Positions 41,328 through 50,145 of a stretch of 64,000 nucleotides of DNA are shown one piece after another. Made by a program: the position numbers and the translations under genes. The notes beneath the pieces were generated by a model. It was given only the letters and a program-made list of their open reading frames with translations. It had not been told where the DNA came from and searched no databases. The DNA is from Paenibacillus thermotolerans (GTDB lineage: Bacteria > Bacillota > Bacilli > Paenibacillales > YIM-B00363): the NCBI RefSeq assembly GCF_028745515.1, contig NZ_JAQZSG010000012.1, forward strand, positions 62,001-126,000, in the 5' to 3' direction. Positions within the stretch are counted from its first letter, which is position 1. Each line of letters starts with the position of its first letter.

Positions 41328-43577
41328 ATGCAAACGAATACGATGCGAAAAACGCTGCTTATCTTATTAGCGGCCGGTACAACCGCCCTTGGATGCACAA
41401 GCGCCATCGCAGCCGCGGCACCCGCTCCGGTTAAATCGGAATACGAGTACGATTTCGCGGGCGCTTACAGCGATGGACTAGGTTTGGTCGGGGTGTGGGA
41501 GGGAATATGGAAGTACGGCTATGTAGACAAGAACGGGAAGGTCGTCATTAAGCCTCAATTTAACTTCGCCGAGAACTTCATCGAGGGAACGGCTGTCGTC
41601 GGCATGGGCAAAAGCCTCAGCAAAGCGAAGTACGGCTACATCAAAACGAACGGCAGCTATCTCATTCAGCCCCAGTTCGATGTTGCGGAGCCGATGCGCG
41701 GCGGATATGCGAAGGTTGCGATGATCGAAGGCGACAACTATAAATACGGAATCGTAGATGCCAAGGGGAACATCATCGTCAAGCCCGCGTACAGCTATAT
41801 CGATTTAGGAGGACGCCTCGCATCCAAGGGCTTTGCCGTCGTGCAGAACGGAGAAGCAAAAGGCATCGTTAATCTGAAAACCGGAGCCGTCACGGATGTG
41901 AAATATGCCTCCATCCTCGACTTCGACAGTTATATCCGCGTCAGCGGCTTTGTCAACGGCAAAGAGAAGATGGGCTTGATCTTCTATAACGGAAAGACCA
42001 TTGAGCCGATGTTTGATTGGATTCACCATTTTGATCTGATGAGCAACGTGCTGGGCAAGGTAGAGATAGACGGCAAGTTCGGCTTGATGGGGAATGACGG
42101 CAAATACGTGCTCGAGCCGATCTACGATGACATTTCCGGCTTCCGAAAAGACGAAGGAATTATCATTCTTAAGAAAGACGGAAAGTACGGGTTTCTCGAA
42201 TCGAACGGAAAGATGCTTACAAAGATCGAATACGACGAAGTAACGGCATTTGTCGGAGGGGTTTCCCTAGTAAAAAAGGACGGCAAATGGGGCGCATTAA
42301 AGAGAGACGGAACCTATAAGATTCAACCTAAATATGATCAAATCTTTATATCGGAAAATGAGATTACGGTCATCGAGAACGGAGCAAAAAAGCTGCTGGA
42401 TCGAGACGGCGGCGAGCGGTTCGCCTCAGACTACGAGTACATGTATCCGTATACTTCGATTCCGGGCGCCTCCAAGGTGAAGAAGAACGGAAAAGAGCTC
42501 ATTATCGACAAGAACGGTAAGCCTGTATTTACCGTCGATTTCGATACGATCTGGGAGTTTGAGGACGATATCGCCCGCATCGCGTTAGGAGGCAAGGTCG
42601 GCTATTTGAAGCGCGACGGAACCTACTTGGTCAAACCGGAATACGACGGCGCCTATAAAGATACGGTAGAGTCCTACTACCATACGAAGCTCAACGAGCT
42701 GTGGGGGCTTGTGTTTGCGGACGGTACGGTCATTAAGCCGGCCTTTTCGGCGCCGCTGCAATTTTCCGGCGGCATCGGCATTGCCCGCGTCGATGCAAAG
42801 TCGACTTATATCGATAAGCAGGGCAAACCGTTAACGAAGGAATCCTTCGACCAGGTTGAACCGTTCGCAGACGGCATGGGCCGGGTCACGATCGGCGGCA
42901 AGACAAGATATGTGAACGGCAAGGGCGAGCTTGTCGGCGGGGCCTACGACTTCGGCTACGACTTTAGCGACGGCTTCGCTCTGGTATATGCCGACGGCGG
43001 CTACAGGTACATAGACAAATCCGGCAAAATGGCGTTCGGAGGCGTCAAATATATATGGTCGAAGCCGTTCCGCGGCGGTTTGGCGGCGGTGATGGCCGAC
43101 AACGGGAAATGGGGCTACATCAATACGAAGGGCGAGGCTGTGATCAAGCCGCAATTTGACGGCGCCTTCGACTTCGGCGCATTGCTGGCGCCGGTTCGAA
43201 CGGGTGGGAAAATCGGCTTCATTGATAAATCGGGCAAGACCGTCGTTAAGCCGGAGTACGACTTGGCGACTCCGTTCGCGGCTGGAAGCTCGCACGTGTG
43301 GAAGGGCAAGACGGTCGGCTACATTTCCGGCTCGGGCCAATTCGCGGCAGGGGTTTCGAAAAATCATGCATTCGACTTTTCGGAGGGCTTCGCCGCGGTG
43401 CAGGTCATCAGCTCGAAGGATAACCGCGAGTGTTGGGGATATATGAAGCCGGACGGGAGCTGGCTCGTAGTGCCTCAATACGATTACGCGACGCCGTTCG
43501 CGGGCGGAATCGGCACCGTATTTAAGGACGGTAAGCGCGGCGAGGTTTCCAAGTCGGGCGCAATCACATGGCAATAA
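41328..43577 (+). CDS. Exported WG-repeat protein
   Basis: The 749-residue precursor begins with a signal peptide (RKTLLILLAAGTTALGCTSAIAAAA, cleavage probably after residue 30) and then consists almost entirely of WG repeats, units of about 35-50 residues with a Trp/Tyr-Gly-Tyr-x-Asp-x-x-Gly core and a following KPxYDxA. I count more than a dozen. WG repeats form open beta-rich solenoids or propeller-like scaffolds and are thought to bind partners. No enzymatic domain is visible. AAGGAAAGGA precedes the ATG, and ATG 41343 is an alternative start. It overlaps the upstream region of the next WG gene by a few bases and both are likely one operon. Confidence 0.85.
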   Translation: MQTNTMRKTLLILLAAGTTALGCTSAIAAAAPAPVKSEYEYDFAGAYSDGLGLVGVWEGIWKYGYVDKNGKVVIKPQFNFAENFIEGTAVVGMGKSLSKAKYGYIKTNGSYLIQPQFDVAEPMRGGYAKVAMIEGDNYKYGIVDAKGNIIVKPAYSYIDLGGRLASKGFAVVQNGEAKGIVNLKTGAVTDVKYASILDFDSYIRVSGFVNGKEKMGLIFYNGKTIEPMFDWIHHFDLMSNVLGKVEIDGKFGLMGNDGKYVLEPIYDDISGFRKDEGIIILKKDGKYGFLESNGKMLTKIEYDEVTAFVGGVSLVKKDGKWGALKRDGTYKIQPKYDQIFISENEITVIENGAKKLLDRDGGERFASDYEYMYPYTSIPGASKVKKNGKELIIDKNGKPVFTVDFDTIWEFEDDIARIALGGKVGYLKRDGTYLVKPEYDGAYKDTVESYYHTKLNELWGLVFADGTVIKPAFSAPLQFSGGIGIARVDAKSTYIDKQGKPLTKESFDQVEPFADGMGRVTIGGKTRYVNGKGELVGGAYDFGYDFSDGFALVYADGGYRYIDKSGKMAFGGVKYIWSKPFRGGLAAVMADNGKWGYINTKGEAVIKPQFDGAFDFGALLAPVRTGGKIGFIDKSGKTVVKPEYDLATPFAAGSSHVWKGKTVGYISGSGQFAAGVSKNHAFDFSEGFAAVQVISSKDNRECWGYMKPDGSWLVVPQYDYATPFAGGIGTVFKDGKRGEVSKSGAITWQ

Positions 43578-43594
43578 GGATGGGGAGTGGCATA

Positions 43595-45154
43595 ATGAAA
43601 AAGTGGACCTTTATCGTCGTCATTTTCACATTATTACTAAGCAGTCTCGGCTACGCGCCGGCCACGCAGGCCGGACCGGCCGCTCCTGTCCTGAAATACG
43701 ACAAGAGCACGGGACTTTACGGTTATGTCGATCAAAGCGGCAAATGGGTCATTAAGCCTTCCTTTGGGGATGCCAGGGAGTTTAGCGAAGGCCTGGCGGC
43801 CGTAATTTCCGGAAACCAGAACTATTTGTGGGGTTATATAAAGCCGGACGGCACCTTCGCTGTCGAGCCGAAATATGCGCGCGCCTACGATTTTAAAGGC
43901 GGCAGGGCGGTTGTCGACGATCAGGGACTTGCCGGTGTGATCGACAAGAACGGAAAATACATTGTAAAGCCGGAGTATTATTTGTACGGCGCTGACGAGC
44001 AAGAGCATTATTTGGCCGTCATTACGGACGTGATGCAGGGCAGAGGCATTGAGAACGGCAAATATGGCATTATTACGAGCAAGGGTGTCGTGATCAAGCC
44101 GACGTTCGACGGCGCACCGTTCGCGATGGATAGCTTCGTCCTCTTCTATACGGAAGGCAAGTCGAAGCAGTACGTCGATCGTACGCATTATGCGGCGCTT
44201 CCGGACGGCAAAACAATCCGGCTGGAAGGCGAAATGGCGAGCGTCAGCGAAGGGATGGGGCTGATTGAATATACAGTCGGCCAGGCATTGGCTCGATCTA
44301 ATTCCAACCGAAGATACGCTTATTTGACTGCGGACGGCAAGCTGTTCAAGAGCTATAAGCGTAACGGCAAAGAATACCCGTTCTTAGTCGCGCAGGATTT
44401 CAGTGAAGGCGTCGCCGCCGTGGCCGTCAACTTCACCGAAGGAGGCGCGTCTTATAATGACACTTACGGCTTTCTGAAGAAGGACGGCACCTGGCTGGTC
44501 GAGCCGAAGTACCTTCAAGCCGGATCCTTTAAAAACGGCGTCGCACCCGTTAAACCGTTCTTCAATTGGGGCTACATCAAGAAGGATCTTACGTGGTTCG
44601 TAGAACCGAAGCCGGTTACGCCGGTTACGAAGCCGGATGCGGCCATGTCAAAGAAGAACATCGATCTTATGTTATATTCCCAAAGCGAGCACGACTTTGT
44701 CGTCGGGCAAGCGAAATCGATTTTGAAGAAGATCATAACGGGCTCCATGTCCGAATATGAGAAGGTCGCCAAAATACACGAGTATGTAACAACACATGTA
44801 GATTATGACTACGACAACTTTTATTCGAACAATATCCCGAGAGTTTCGTACTCGGCCTACGGGGCTTTGAAATACAACCTGGCCGTTTGCGAAGGGTACA
44901 CTGAGCTGATGGGGCTGATGCTCAACATGGCGGGAGTGGAGAGCATGAAAGCGGTCGGCGTGATCCGGACGTCCGGTATCGGGCATGCGTGGAACATCGT
45001 GAAAATTGACGGTAAGTATTATCATCTTGATGCGACCTGGGATTCCGGCAACGACCGCAACGACTATTTCCTTCGCTCGGATGAATTTATGCTGCAAAGC
45101 AGAGCATGGAGCGCGAAATATTACCCGGAAGCGCCGGCAGATTATAAGCGGTAG
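43595..45154 (+). CDS. Exported WG-repeat protein with C-terminal transglutaminase-like domain
   Basis: The 519-residue precursor has a signal peptide (KKWTFIVVIFTLLLSSLGYAPATQAG), about six WG repeats (residues 30-340) and a transglutaminase/protease-like domain (about 365-500). The catalytic triad is visible as Cys in LAVCEGYTEL, His in GIGHAWNIV and Asp in YHLDATWDSG. Such domains act as peptidases or cross-linkers of cell-wall or surface proteins. ATG 43595 with GGGGAG nine bases upstream fits better than an ATG 27 bases earlier inside the preceding gene. The start lies 17 bases after the previous stop, indicating one operon. A terminator follows at 45281. Confidence 0.88.
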   Translation: MKKWTFIVVIFTLLLSSLGYAPATQAGPAAPVLKYDKSTGLYGYVDQSGKWVIKPSFGDAREFSEGLAAVISGNQNYLWGYIKPDGTFAVEPKYARAYDFKGGRAVVDDQGLAGVIDKNGKYIVKPEYYLYGADEQEHYLAVITDVMQGRGIENGKYGIITSKGVVIKPTFDGAPFAMDSFVLFYTEGKSKQYVDRTHYAALPDGKTIRLEGEMASVSEGMGLIEYTVGQALARSNSNRRYAYLTADGKLFKSYKRNGKEYPFLVAQDFSEGVAAVAVNFTEGGASYNDTYGFLKKDGTWLVEPKYLQAGSFKNGVAPVKPFFNWGYIKKDLTWFVEPKPVTPVTKPDAAMSKKNIDLMLYSQSEHDFVVGQAKSILKKIITGSMSEYEKVAKIHEYVTTHVDYDYDNFYSNNIPRVSYSAYGALKYNLAVCEGYTELMGLMLNMAGVESMKAVGVIRTSGIGHAWNIVKIDGKYYHLDATWDSGNDRNDYFLRSDEFMLQSRAWSAKYYPEAPADYKR

Positions 45155-45280
45155 CCGATGACAAAGAAAAACAACAATGGAAGATAGCCCGTATGGGTCA
45201 TTCTATTGCTCCTCCCGCAGGACCTCCAACACGACCTTCATTATAACCGCTTTGAGGTCGATGGGGATTATGAAACAATA

Positions 45281-45325
45281 AAAGCGAAGCTACGGGGTTC
45301 TTCGGGCTTCGCTTTATAATTTTTC
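45281..45325. terminator. Bidirectional terminator between the WG operon and the glycan locus
   Basis: AAAGCGAAGC (45281-45290) pairs with GCTTCGCTTT (45306-45315), with T-rich flanks on both strands. It can serve the WG operon and the convergent minus-strand glycosyltransferase operon. Confidence 0.75.
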
Positions 45326-45370
45326 ACGAAACATCACATTTTGCAAGTGTATTTCTTTTGTCGCCATACA

Positions 45371-47020
45371 TTAGATTTTTTTTCGTTTCGCTAATGATGT
45401 TACTTTTCTTTCGATCCGATTTGGGAACGATGCAGAGTTTAACGTTTTGGGCGGATTTGCTACATATTTTTCCAGTGCATCATCGTGCTCTTGATAAAAA
45501 ACACGTCGACCTATTAATGATTGAACCCAGTGAATGGCCTCGATATGATCCCCTAATATCATTTGTTCGACTTTATTGGATTCTGTTAGATGTACCGGTC
45601 TTATTTTATTAGAAATCAGTACATTAATACCTTGTACTTGATCTACCTGAAGGCCGAATAACAAAGCAATTGCATGGGCTTTCGGGGGAACGGCTAAATT
45701 TTCGAAGCCGATAAATTCTGCTGCATCTCTCTTCATGGCATGCGGGATTGCAGTAAGAGAAGAGTATCCCAGTTGAGGGAAAGACAATAACCGATTCAGG
45801 AACGACTTTGCTAAACTAACGGCATCGATCATACTTTTATGAAGATAAAAAGGATTTACGTTATTTAATGCAATATCTACATTCTCGCAGCAGCTTTTAA
45901 TAAACGGAATCAATTGTTCCGGCGAGAAAACGATATCGCCATCAAGGAAAAGAAGGATATCTCCGGTCGATTCCATAGCACCTATAGCCCGACCAATGTC
46001 ATGACCTATCGAATTCTCGTATGAAATACATTTGACTCCTAAAGATAGGCAGATCTCCTTCGTACGATCCTTAGACCCGTTCTCTACAACAATTATTTCT
46101 TTCGGCATCAATTCCTTTACATTTTTGATTACATCTTGTATGGTATCCTCTTCGTTTGATGCTGAAATAATGACAGAAAGCGTTTTGCGCTTCCATGTAT
46201 CCGTTGGTAAATCTTTAGTTTTCATTTCGATGGGTATGTCTTTTTTAGGGGCATCCGTTTCGGTTGAGACTTTGAGTACATGGTTTTTTAACAATTCACG
46301 TTGTCGTAAAAAGTCGGTAAAACCGCCTCTCTCGCCACGAACTGTAATAATATTACTTATTGCTTCCGCATGATCCCCTAATATTAAACTCGTATCCATT
46401 GCGTTTCTTGTTTTTCTCCATTTATGAACGTCCAGGCGATATCCCCGTTTCACCGTTAGTCCGTTTAGCACTGCTTTGACAAATGCTTTGGGGGGGACTG
46501 CCAGATTTGTATAACCTATCTTTTTTAAGGCATTTCTGCTTAATGCATGAGGGACGGCACTTAAAGAACTTGCCCGTAATTCCGAGTGATCTACCAGCTT
46601 GTTAAGAAAACGCTTAGCTTCATTAATCGGCCGGGTCGGATCGATTCCCGAGTACCCGTTCAACACGACATCCCAGCCTTCAAGAACATCTTGATAATAT
46701 TTACGTAAAACATTTGCAGGGATGACGCAAGTGTCCGTAAATAAAATGATTTCCCCTTCCGCGATTGCCGCTCCGATGGCTCTTCCGGCATTTGAACTCA
46801 TGGCATCTTTCATTCGAATCACTCTGGCGCCGGCTTTTTCGGCGTATTTTGCCGTCGTTTCGTTCGAACCGAGACAAACCACTATGATTTCCGTTCGATT
46901 TGTAATCTTCTTTGCTTCGTTTATTACTTGTGTAATGGCACTTGATTCGTCGTCGGCAGAAATAATCACCGATAAACTTGGCTTCGGGGAATTTTTTATT
47001 TTGTGACTGATCCGTTTCAC
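45371..47020 (-). CDS. Tandem GT2 glycosyltransferase (two GT-A domains)
   Basis: The 549-residue protein consists of two homologous GT2 domains. The first (about residues 12-245) opens with SVIISADDESSAI and the second (about 278-500) with SVIISASNEEDTI, and both end in the same IP/VPHA...NLAVPPKA block. The second has the metal-binding DGD at 360-362. In the first this reads Asp-Thr-Cys (96-98), so it may be inactive. GTG 47020 has GGGGG seven bases upstream. ATGs 18 and 30 bases earlier overlap that site or lack one. It is the last gene of the minus-strand operon and probably adds sugars to the glycan made here. Donor and acceptor are unknown. Confidence 0.8.
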   Translation of the reverse strand: MKRISHKIKNSPKPSLSVIISADDESSAITQVINEAKKITNRTEIIVVCLGSNETTAKYAEKAGARVIRMKDAMSSNAGRAIGAAIAEGEIILFTDTCVIPANVLRKYYQDVLEGWDVVLNGYSGIDPTRPINEAKRFLNKLVDHSELRASSLSAVPHALSRNALKKIGYTNLAVPPKAFVKAVLNGLTVKRGYRLDVHKWRKTRNAMDTSLILGDHAEAISNIITVRGERGGFTDFLRQRELLKNHVLKVSTETDAPKKDIPIEMKTKDLPTDTWKRKTLSVIISASNEEDTIQDVIKNVKELMPKEIIVVENGSKDRTKEICLSLGVKCISYENSIGHDIGRAIGAMESTGDILLFLDGDIVFSPEQLIPFIKSCCENVDIALNNVNPFYLHKSMIDAVSLAKSFLNRLLSFPQLGYSSLTAIPHAMKRDAAEFIGFENLAVPPKAHAIALLFGLQVDQVQGINVLISNKIRPVHLTESNKVEQMILGDHIEAIHWVQSLIGRRVFYQEHDDALEKYVANPPKTLNSASFPNRIERKVTSLAKRKKI

Positions 47021-47046
47021 TTTTATTCCCCCTTTGAACATGTCAA

Positions 47047-48030
47047 TCATAAAGAACGATATATGTCAATCAAATCACGGATTACACGGCTCGATTCATG
47101 ATATTTCTCTACGTACGCTCTTCCTTCTTTCCCTTTCTGACGGCGGTATTCCGAATGTTGGACGAGATATTTTAATTTTCCGTATAAGGTGTCGGGATTA
47201 GCGGAAATAATGGGAAGCTCCCGGGGTAACCGGGTTTGAATATCCTGTCGCAAGTAACAAACAACCGGCTTGCCCAGTGCCATTCCTTCGACACTTACGT
47301 TTCCATAAGCTCCGCAAAGAATTTGATCGATAATAATATCGGCTTTTTGAAACCAGTTCAAAGTCTCGCTTCTTGTAGATAATTCAACGAGCTTGAAATC
47401 AAACTTGATTTCTTGTTGCAATGCTTTCACGACTTTAATGATTTCTTCCGTTCCTTTAAATAATTTGCTTGTCGGTGCGTGGACGATTAGGGGGGGATGC
47501 GACTTTTCCGTTTCATACCGAGGCAGCATTTCTTTTGTATTAATAAGCCGTGGCAATACATAAACGTTTTGATAATAATCGCACACGTAATCATAAAGCT
47601 CATAATCTTGCACGATTGCGGCTTTGAGATGCTTGGAAAAAAATTCGAGATTTTTCTTGATCTGCTCTTCAGGTTGGGAATCGCCCGTATAGACGTAAGG
47701 ATTAAGTTTCTTTGCTTTGCTCGGAAGCCGAACATCGTTCCCTCTATGGTGCATGACGACTTTTTTTCCTGCATCCAGAGCCATAAGTACGTCGGATTTA
47801 TCTTTAAATATGGTATAACCCGTATGGTAATGAAAAATATCGAAATAGGATATGGCGCATTCCAGGGCGTTCGCCATTTCATAAGCATCGCTCTGGATCA
47901 CATAATCGTCATATCCGAAATAGCTGTTTCTCCAGTTATATCCGACCGATTGGATGCCATGCAACGTTAGTTGTTTGCACATTTCTCTCACTTGTCCCGC
48001 CACTTCGAGAGGAAGATGAAGAACCTTCAT
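47047..48030 (-). CDS. GT4-like glycosyltransferase, locus paralogue A (HHRGND type)
   Basis: The 327-residue protein is one of six paralogues in this locus. It begins with LHLPLEVAGQV, has HHRGNDVR at residues 94-101, HAPT at 184-187 and DQILCGAYGNVSVEGMALGKPV from residue 235, where Glu248 is the likely donor-site Glu of the GT4 E-x7-E region. The proteins are shorter than usual GT4 enzymes (about 330 against 370-400 residues), the N-terminal domain being compact. ATG 48030 lies one base after the DUF4855 stop, with AAAGGAGG before it. It pairs with that DUF4855 gene. It shares HHRGND and VYVLPRLI with the paralogue at 61136. Confidence 0.8.
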   Translation of the reverse strand: MKVLHLPLEVAGQVREMCKQLTLHGIQSVGYNWRNSYFGYDDYVIQSDAYEMANALECAISYFDIFHYHTGYTIFKDKSDVLMALDAGKKVVMHHRGNDVRLPSKAKKLNPYVYTGDSQPEEQIKKNLEFFSKHLKAAIVQDYELYDYVCDYYQNVYVLPRLINTKEMLPRYETEKSHPPLIVHAPTSKLFKGTEEIIKVVKALQQEIKFDFKLVELSTRSETLNWFQKADIIIDQILCGAYGNVSVEGMALGKPVVCYLRQDIQTRLPRELPIISANPDTLYGKLKYLVQHSEYRRQKGKEGRAYVEKYHESSRVIRDLIDIYRSL

Positions 48031-48031
48031 T

Positions 48032-48991
48032 CTATGAACCTCCTTTTTGGGTCAGGCGTCTATTCAGCGATTGGAATATTTGGTCGTACCGGTACGGATG
48101 GTTTTTATAAATCAGGCTCAGTGAATGGTTCGGAAACCGGTATACAAGAGGGCCGCATCCTCCGTTTCTTTCGAAATACTTCTTTTGATCGAGATAATGC
48201 GAAAAGTGACTGTCATCGAATCGCAACCCCTTCCCGCATATGATTTGAAGACCGGTTTTATATGCCAGCGCATAATTGACAGCATTGTTTAAATAATGAA
48301 TTCCGTATTCCGTCTTTCCTGTATAGTTTGAAAAAACGGACGCATGATCGAAGCCGAGCTCTCTCCAGGCTGACAGCTGAGCCGCCCCATAGTTCGTAAG
48401 CCAGACACTTTCAAGCTGCAAGGAGGTAATATATTCATTGACGGACTGTACCAACGGTTGATCGGACGCGGAAACGGCTTCCCTTCCCCAAACAAAACCG
48501 CGCAATCGGATTTTCGGAACGGCGTCTTTCGTCTCCCATGCCCCGTATACGTATTTTTCAAACCCGCCGCTCACATACGCGATCCACCAGCGCAGCGCAT
48601 GCATTCGATCTTCCATATTGAAGAATGACAGCTTCCGCCGATCGATTTCCCCGAAGTTTTCCTGTCCAAACCGGGGGTAAGGAAGCATGATCCAAATATC
48701 GATAGGAGAAAGCTTGTATTTGACGACGGTTCTATGAATGCAAGATAACCATTGCCCCCGCGAAAACAATGAATCGGCCCATATTTTCCATTCTTCCCGG
48801 CGGGCAGGGTTATATCCGGCGCAAAGTCCGGTTAAAAATCGGCCGTTGATCCTGGGGGGAGCAAGCAGCAAGCTCTGGAAAAACGGAACCGCCGTTTCGC
48901 CATTGACTCGATAAATGAGCATAGGCGCCCATTCGTCAGCCTGATTCAACTGAGTTCCTTCGATCATGAGAATATCCGATTCCCCGGACAT
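48032..48991 (-). CDS. DUF4855 family protein, copy 1
   Basis: The 319-residue protein is of the DUF4855 family, usually predicted as a glycosidase-like TIM barrel and often found on Paenibacillus surface proteins. Visible family motifs are DIWIMLPYPRFG (residue 98 on), RWWIAYV, LRGFVWGREAV with Glu171, WLTNYG and LGFD, then TGLQIICGKGL. There is no signal peptide, so it should act in the cytoplasm, unusual for a hydrolase-like fold. AAGGAGG precedes the ATG. It is 19 bases downstream of one glycosyltransferase and one base upstream of another. It is the most divergent of the four copies at the N-terminus. Confidence 0.75.
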   Translation of the reverse strand: MSGESDILMIEGTQLNQADEWAPMLIYRVNGETAVPFFQSLLLAPPRINGRFLTGLCAGYNPARREEWKIWADSLFSRGQWLSCIHRTVVKYKLSPIDIWIMLPYPRFGQENFGEIDRRKLSFFNMEDRMHALRWWIAYVSGGFEKYVYGAWETKDAVPKIRLRGFVWGREAVSASDQPLVQSVNEYITSLQLESVWLTNYGAAQLSAWRELGFDHASVFSNYTGKTEYGIHYLNNAVNYALAYKTGLQIICGKGLRFDDSHFSHYLDQKKYFERNGGCGPLVYRFPNHSLSLIYKNHPYRYDQIFQSLNRRLTQKGGS

Positions 48992-49010
48992 TGAAATCCT
49001 CCTTCACTGT

Positions 49011-49994
49011 TCATAGCTGGCGATATATAGTTATAAGTTGATTTGCGACATGTTCGACGGAGTGGTGTTTTTCCGCAAATGCACGGCTCGCCTTTCCGAT
49101 TTCATGGCGCAGCTCCGGATTTTTAAATAAATGAAGCAGAACACTGTATAACGTATCGGGATTTGCCACTACTATCGGCAAATCGGGGGGGAGCCGCTCG
49201 CGAACATCGTCGCGAACGAAGGCGACCACGACTTTTCCCATGGCCATCGCTTCCACGCTCACCATTCCGTATGACCCGCACAGCAATTGATCGATCACAA
49301 TATCCGCGGATTGATACGCGGCAAGCGCCTGCTCATGGTTCATCCTTTCAACAAGCTTATAAGTAAACCTCGCTTTTTTATTAAGAAGCTTTATGGCCCG
49401 CTCGACATGGTCGCTTCCTTTAAAATCACGATTCGTCGGCGCGTGGACGATCGTCAGCTCTCTTTGATTGGCTTGCGGATATGAAGGAGTAAAGCTGCTT
49501 ATATCGCAAGCAAGCGGAAGTACGAACACCTTCCGGTAATAATCGCTGACATACGGAAATACTTCGAAATCTTGGACGACGGCTGCCGGAATGTACTTGG
49601 ATAAAAACAAAAGTCTTTTATGAATTTGTTCGTCGCTCAAATAGCTCGGGGGCAGCGAATACGGATTTAATTTACGATTTCGCTGCGACGATCGGACGTC
49701 GTTGCCCCAATGATGCATGACGAGCTTTTTTCCGGTTTCCGCGATCAACGGCAAATCCAAGTTATCGGTAACGAACGTATTGCCGTTATGAAAGTGAAAG
49801 ATGTCGCAGTACTTGACGAGAGGATCTATTAATTTCGCGAGTTCGTAAGCATCCGTATTCACAATATTTAGCTTGTAACCGATATAGGAGCGAAACCAAT
49901 TGTACCCGTTAGCTCGAACCCCCGCTCGCCGCAAACCGTAACAAAGCGTCCCCATCTGACTTGCGATTTCGGACGGTGCGTGAACAACAATCAC
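49011..49994 (-). CDS. GT4-like glycosyltransferase, locus paralogue B (HHWGND type)
   Basis: The 327-residue paralogue starts with VHAPSEIASQMG and has HHWGNDVR near residue 90, HAPTNRDFKGSDH and DQLLCGSYGMVSVEAMAMGKVVV. GTG 49994 fits best: GGGGAGG lies eight bases upstream and the protein then begins exactly like its paralogues. An ATG 24 bases further upstream overlaps nothing family-like. It is the first gene of the minus-strand operon (this gene, DUF4855, GT, tandem GT2). The divergent promoter region to the right is shared with the plus-strand operon. Confidence 0.8.
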   Translation of the reverse strand: MIVVHAPSEIASQMGTLCYGLRRAGVRANGYNWFRSYIGYKLNIVNTDAYELAKLIDPLVKYCDIFHFHNGNTFVTDNLDLPLIAETGKKLVMHHWGNDVRSSQRNRKLNPYSLPPSYLSDEQIHKRLLFLSKYIPAAVVQDFEVFPYVSDYYRKVFVLPLACDISSFTPSYPQANQRELTIVHAPTNRDFKGSDHVERAIKLLNKKARFTYKLVERMNHEQALAAYQSADIVIDQLLCGSYGMVSVEAMAMGKVVVAFVRDDVRERLPPDLPIVVANPDTLYSVLLHLFKNPELRHEIGKASRAFAEKHHSVEHVANQLITIYRQL

Positions 49995-50085
49995 ATTGCT
50001 GACCTCCCCGCTTTTCATTAATACCTGTTTATTCAGTACACGGAATCGTTGTCCGCGTCCTTGGGAAAATGTGCTCTTTGAGAAT

Positions 50086-50136
50086 AACAGGCTATTTCGG
50101 GTTCACATATACTGTATGTAAACAAGCTGAAAAGGT
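50086..50136. promoter_or_regulatory. Overlapping divergent sigma-K-like promoters
   Basis: On the minus strand CATACAGTA (forward 50110-50118) matches CATANNNTA with AC 16 bases upstream (forward 50135-50136). On the plus strand CATATACTG (50106-50114) has AC at 50087-50088, 17 bases away. The two -10 elements overlap in CACATATACTGTATG. This would express both glycan operons in the mother cell late in sporulation. Confidence 0.4.
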
Positions 50137-50145
50137 GGTAGATAA

